Source of the DNA: Streptomyces olivoverticillatus | GTDB lineage: Bacteria; Actinomycetota; Actinomycetes; Streptomycetales; Streptomycetaceae | Assembly (NCBI RefSeq): GCF_014203555.1 | Contig: NZ_JACHJH010000006.1 | Location: forward strand, 310,001-374,000 | DNA: 64,000 bases | Reading direction: 5' to 3' | Shown: one piece after another, positions 61,754-64,000 of the stretch | Numbering within the stretch: the first letter of the stretch is position 1 | Layout of the letters: each line of letters starts with the position of its first letter | The notes under the pieces: model-generated | Told to the model about the DNA's origin: nothing | The model's input: the letters and a program-made list of their open reading frames with translations, nothing else | The model's database searches: none | Program-made: the position numbers and the translations under genes

Positions 61754-63529
61754 GTGTTGGACCAAGGCATAGCGCCGCCCGCCACCGGTGAGGACCAGCG
61801 GACCCCGAAGCAGCAGTCCACCGGCTTCGGCGCGCGCCTCATGCGGCGCAAGCCGGTCGAGCGACTGGTCGCCGAGGGCGGCCAGGGCGAGGGCGGCTCC
61901 CTGCGCCGCTCGCTCGGCATGTGGCAGCTGACGATGATCAGCATTGGGGCGACCCTCGGCACGGGCATCTTCGTCGTCCTCGGCCAGGCTGTGCCGCAGG
62001 CGGGCCCTGCGGTGATCATCTCGTTCGTCCTCGCGGGCATCACCGCCCTGTTCTCGGCGCTGTCCTACGCCGAGCTGGCGGGCAGCATCCCGGTCTCCGG
62101 ATCCTCGTACTCCTACGCGTACGCCACCCTCGGCGAGCTCATCGCCTGGGTCTGCGGCTGGTGCCTGATCCTCGAGTACGGCGTCTCGGTCGCGGCCGTG
62201 GCCGTCGGCTGGGGGCAGTACCTCAACGAGCTGCTCGACGGCACGATCGGCGTCACCATCCCCGCCGCGCTGGCCAACCCGCCGGGCGTCGACGGCGGCA
62301 TCTTCAACCTGCCCGCGCTGCTGGTCGTCCTGCTGTGCATGGCGTTCCTGCTGGGCGGCGCCAAGGAGAGCGCCCGCGCCAACACCATCATGGTGGGCGT
62401 GAAGATCGTGTCGCTGCTGCTCTTCTGCGCCGTCGCGTACACCGGCATCCGCGCCGGCAACTACAAGCCGTTCATGCCGCTGGGCCTCGGCGGCGTCAGC
62501 GCCGCGGGCGCCACGCTCTTCTTCTCCTACATCGGCTTCGACGCCGCCTCCACCGCGGGCGAGGAGGCCAAGGACCCCAAGCGGGACCTGCCGAAGGCGA
62601 TCATGCTGTCGCTGCTGATCGTCACCGCGCTGTACGTCCTGGTCGCGGCGATCGCGGTCGGTGCCATGCCGTGGGGCCAGTTCAAGGACTCCGAGGCCGC
62701 GCTGGCCGGGATCATGAAGGACGTCACCGGCCAGAGCTTCTGGGCCGTGCTGCTCGCCGCCGGTGCGGTCATCGCCATCGCGAGCGTCGTGCTGACCGTG
62801 CTCTACGGCCAGACCCGCATCCTCTTCGCGATGTCCCGCGACGGCCTGGTCCCCAAGACCTTCGCCAAGGTCAACCCGCGCAACGGTGTGCCGCGCAGCA
62901 ACACGGTGATCGTCTCCCTCTTCTGCGGCATCCTCGCCGCGGCGATCCCGCTGGGCCAGCTGGCCGACGCCACGAGCATCGGCACGCTCTTCGCCTTCGC
63001 CCTGGTCAACGTGGCCGTCATGGTGCTCCGCCGCACCCGCCCCGGGATGCGCCGCACCTTCCGGGTCCCGTTCGGCCCGCTCTTCCCGGCCATCGGCCTG
63101 GTGATGTGCGTGTACATGATGGGCAGCCTCGACGTGGTCACCTGGGAGGTCTTCGGCGGCTGGATGCTCGTCGGCCTCGTCATCTACTTCGCCTACGGCA
63201 TGAGCCGCTCGAAGCTGGCGACGGAGGGCGCGGAGCTGCTCGAGCCGGTGGCTGTGGAATCCGCGGACGCGGGTGAGCCGAAGGCTGCGGCCAAGGTCGC
63301 GGTGAAGGCCGCGGCCAAGGGTGAGGCCAAGGCCGCCGAGGTGAAGAAGGCCGCCGAGCCGAAGAAGACCGGTGAGGAGCCGAAGAAGGCCGCCGAGCCG
63401 GGGAAGGCCGCTGAGCCGAAGAAGGCCGCCGGGTCGGCCAAGGCCGGGGCCAAGCCCGCCGCCAAGCCCCGGCCGGCGAGGCCGGGCAAGAATGCCAAGG
63501 GCCGGAAGAAGAGCAAGCGACGGCGCTAG
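61754..63529 (+). CDS. APC-family cationic amino acid permease with Lys/Ala-rich tail
   Basis: This 591-residue transporter has 12-14 predicted helices in residues 50-490, beginning LGMWQLTMISIGATLGTGIFVVLG, the APC substrate loop, and GATLFFSYIGFDAASTAGEEAKDP, typical of CAT-type permeases. It imports amino acids by secondary transport. Residues about 508-591 form a low-complexity tail of repeated (A)EPKKAA units ending in a basic cluster, like histone H1 C-termini. The GTG start follows GGAGCCACCCA. An Lrp/AsnC regulator gene lies downstream. Confidence 0.9.
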   Translation: MLDQGIAPPATGEDQRTPKQQSTGFGARLMRRKPVERLVAEGGQGEGGSLRRSLGMWQLTMISIGATLGTGIFVVLGQAVPQAGPAVIISFVLAGITALFSALSYAELAGSIPVSGSSYSYAYATLGELIAWVCGWCLILEYGVSVAAVAVGWGQYLNELLDGTIGVTIPAALANPPGVDGGIFNLPALLVVLLCMAFLLGGAKESARANTIMVGVKIVSLLLFCAVAYTGIRAGNYKPFMPLGLGGVSAAGATLFFSYIGFDAASTAGEEAKDPKRDLPKAIMLSLLIVTALYVLVAAIAVGAMPWGQFKDSEAALAGIMKDVTGQSFWAVLLAAGAVIAIASVVLTVLYGQTRILFAMSRDGLVPKTFAKVNPRNGVPRSNTVIVSLFCGILAAAIPLGQLADATSIGTLFAFALVNVAVMVLRRTRPGMRRTFRVPFGPLFPAIGLVMCVYMMGSLDVVTWEVFGGWMLVGLVIYFAYGMSRSKLATEGAELLEPVAVESADAGEPKAAAKVAVKAAAKGEAKAAEVKKAAEPKKTGEEPKKAAEPGKAAEPKKAAGSAKAGAKPAAKPRPARPGKNAKGRKKSKRRR

Positions 63530-63711
63530 CTCGGTCCGGCCGGCTCCAGCGAGAGCGAAACCGCGGGTCGCGTGGGTCCCCTGTACGGGTGACCCCGCGG
63601 CCCGCGGGCGTTCCCGGGCCGTTCACCCGGTTCTGGGCGGGCGGAACACCGAAAGCGTGATCTACTGCTCGTGGCAAACAGCAGGTACCCCGTAGAAAAG
63701 ATCGACCCGCC

Positions 63712-64000
63712 GTGCGATTGAACGAGCTCGACGAACGCATCGTGCATGCCCTGGCCGAAGACGCCAGGCGCTCCTACGCCGACATCGGCTCGGAGGTCGG
63801 CCTCTCCGCGCCCGCCGTCAAACGGCGCGTGGACCGGCTGCGCGCCGAGGGCGCCATCACCGGCTTCACCGTCCGGGTCGACCCCGCCGCCCTCGGCTGG
63901 GAGACGGAAGGCTTCATCGAGCTCTACTGCCGCCGCAACACCTCCCCGGAAGCCATCCACCGCGGCCTCTCGCGCTACCCCGAGGTGGCCTCCGCCTCCA
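63712..64000 (+). CDS. Lrp/AsnC-family regulator, 3' truncated
   Basis: The frame is open from a GTG at 63712 to the window end (96 codons). It encodes an AsnC-type HTH (LNELDERIVHALAEDARRSYADIGSEVGLSAPAVKRRVDRLRAEGAITGF, residues about 3-52) and the start of the ligand-binding RAM domain. Family length is about 150, so one third is missing. Such regulators respond to amino acids; the neighbouring permease is a likely target. The ribosome site is weak. Confidence 0.88.
   Translation, partial: MRLNELDERIVHALAEDARRSYADIGSEVGLSAPAVKRRVDRLRAEGAITGFTVRVDPAALGWETEGFIELYCRRNTSPEAIHRGLSRYPEVASAS

Overview
The window is high-GC DNA with GTG/TTG starts, strong AGGAGG ribosome sites and frequent ATGA stop/start overlaps. 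The presence of bldD, mihF, a SARP regulator and a type II polyketide synthase (PKS) points to a Streptomyces (or very close) chromosome. No tRNA, rRNA, CRISPR array, transposase or integrase was seen.

Positions 1-23618 are core genome. They hold efp (5' truncated), nusB, bldD on the opposite strand with BldD boxes upstream, and the pyrimidine operon pyrR-pyrB-pyrC-(membrane protein)-carA-carB followed by pyrD-pyrF. A PyrR-binding RNA loop overlaps the leader just before the pyrR ribosome site. Then come mihF, gmk, rpoZ, coaBC, metK, priA (degenerate helicase), an HTH gene, fmt, rsmB, rpe and a SorC-type regulator. Positions 59992-64000 return to core functions: a CBS-containing GuaB1 (probable GMP reductase), an amino acid permease with a histone-H1-like tail, and a 3'-truncated Lrp/AsnC regulator.

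Positions about 25-59.7 kb are accessory and dominated by an aromatic (type II) polyketide cluster. The core operon (36403 onwards) reads TcmI-type cyclase, cupin, KSalpha, KSbeta/CLF, ACP, monodomain aromatase/cyclase, DUF1772 oxygenase, ketoreductase, two ABM monooxygenases, a small DUF6059-like protein, then dTDP-sugar genes (RmlB-like, RmlA), a FAD hydroxylase and a metallo-beta-lactamase-fold protein. Flanking genes add three P450s, a second FAD hydroxylase, two glycosyltransferases, two methyltransferases, an acyltransferase, a second DUF1772 protein, a ketosynthase III with its own ACP, a sugar ketoreductase, an SCP2 protein, an amidohydrolase, a SchA/CurD protein, a hydroxyisobutyrate-dehydrogenase-like enzyme and another SDR. 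A MarR/MFS pair is a likely export module. The gene set suggests a heavily oxidised, glycosylated pentangular-type polyphenol primed by a non-acetate starter; the exact product cannot be named from sequence.

Control can be read partly from the DNA. The cluster SARP (30099-32006) contains an in-frame TTA codon, so it is probably bldA dependent. Direct repeats of a GTCCAGC-like heptamer at exact 11-bp spacing, the SARP operator pattern, lie in the divergent promoters of the cluster (36280-36343, 49797-49814, 55389-55441, 59760-59777, with weaker copies at 28628 and 51087). They tie outlying genes, including the ketosynthase III/ACP block and the last SDR block, to one regulon.
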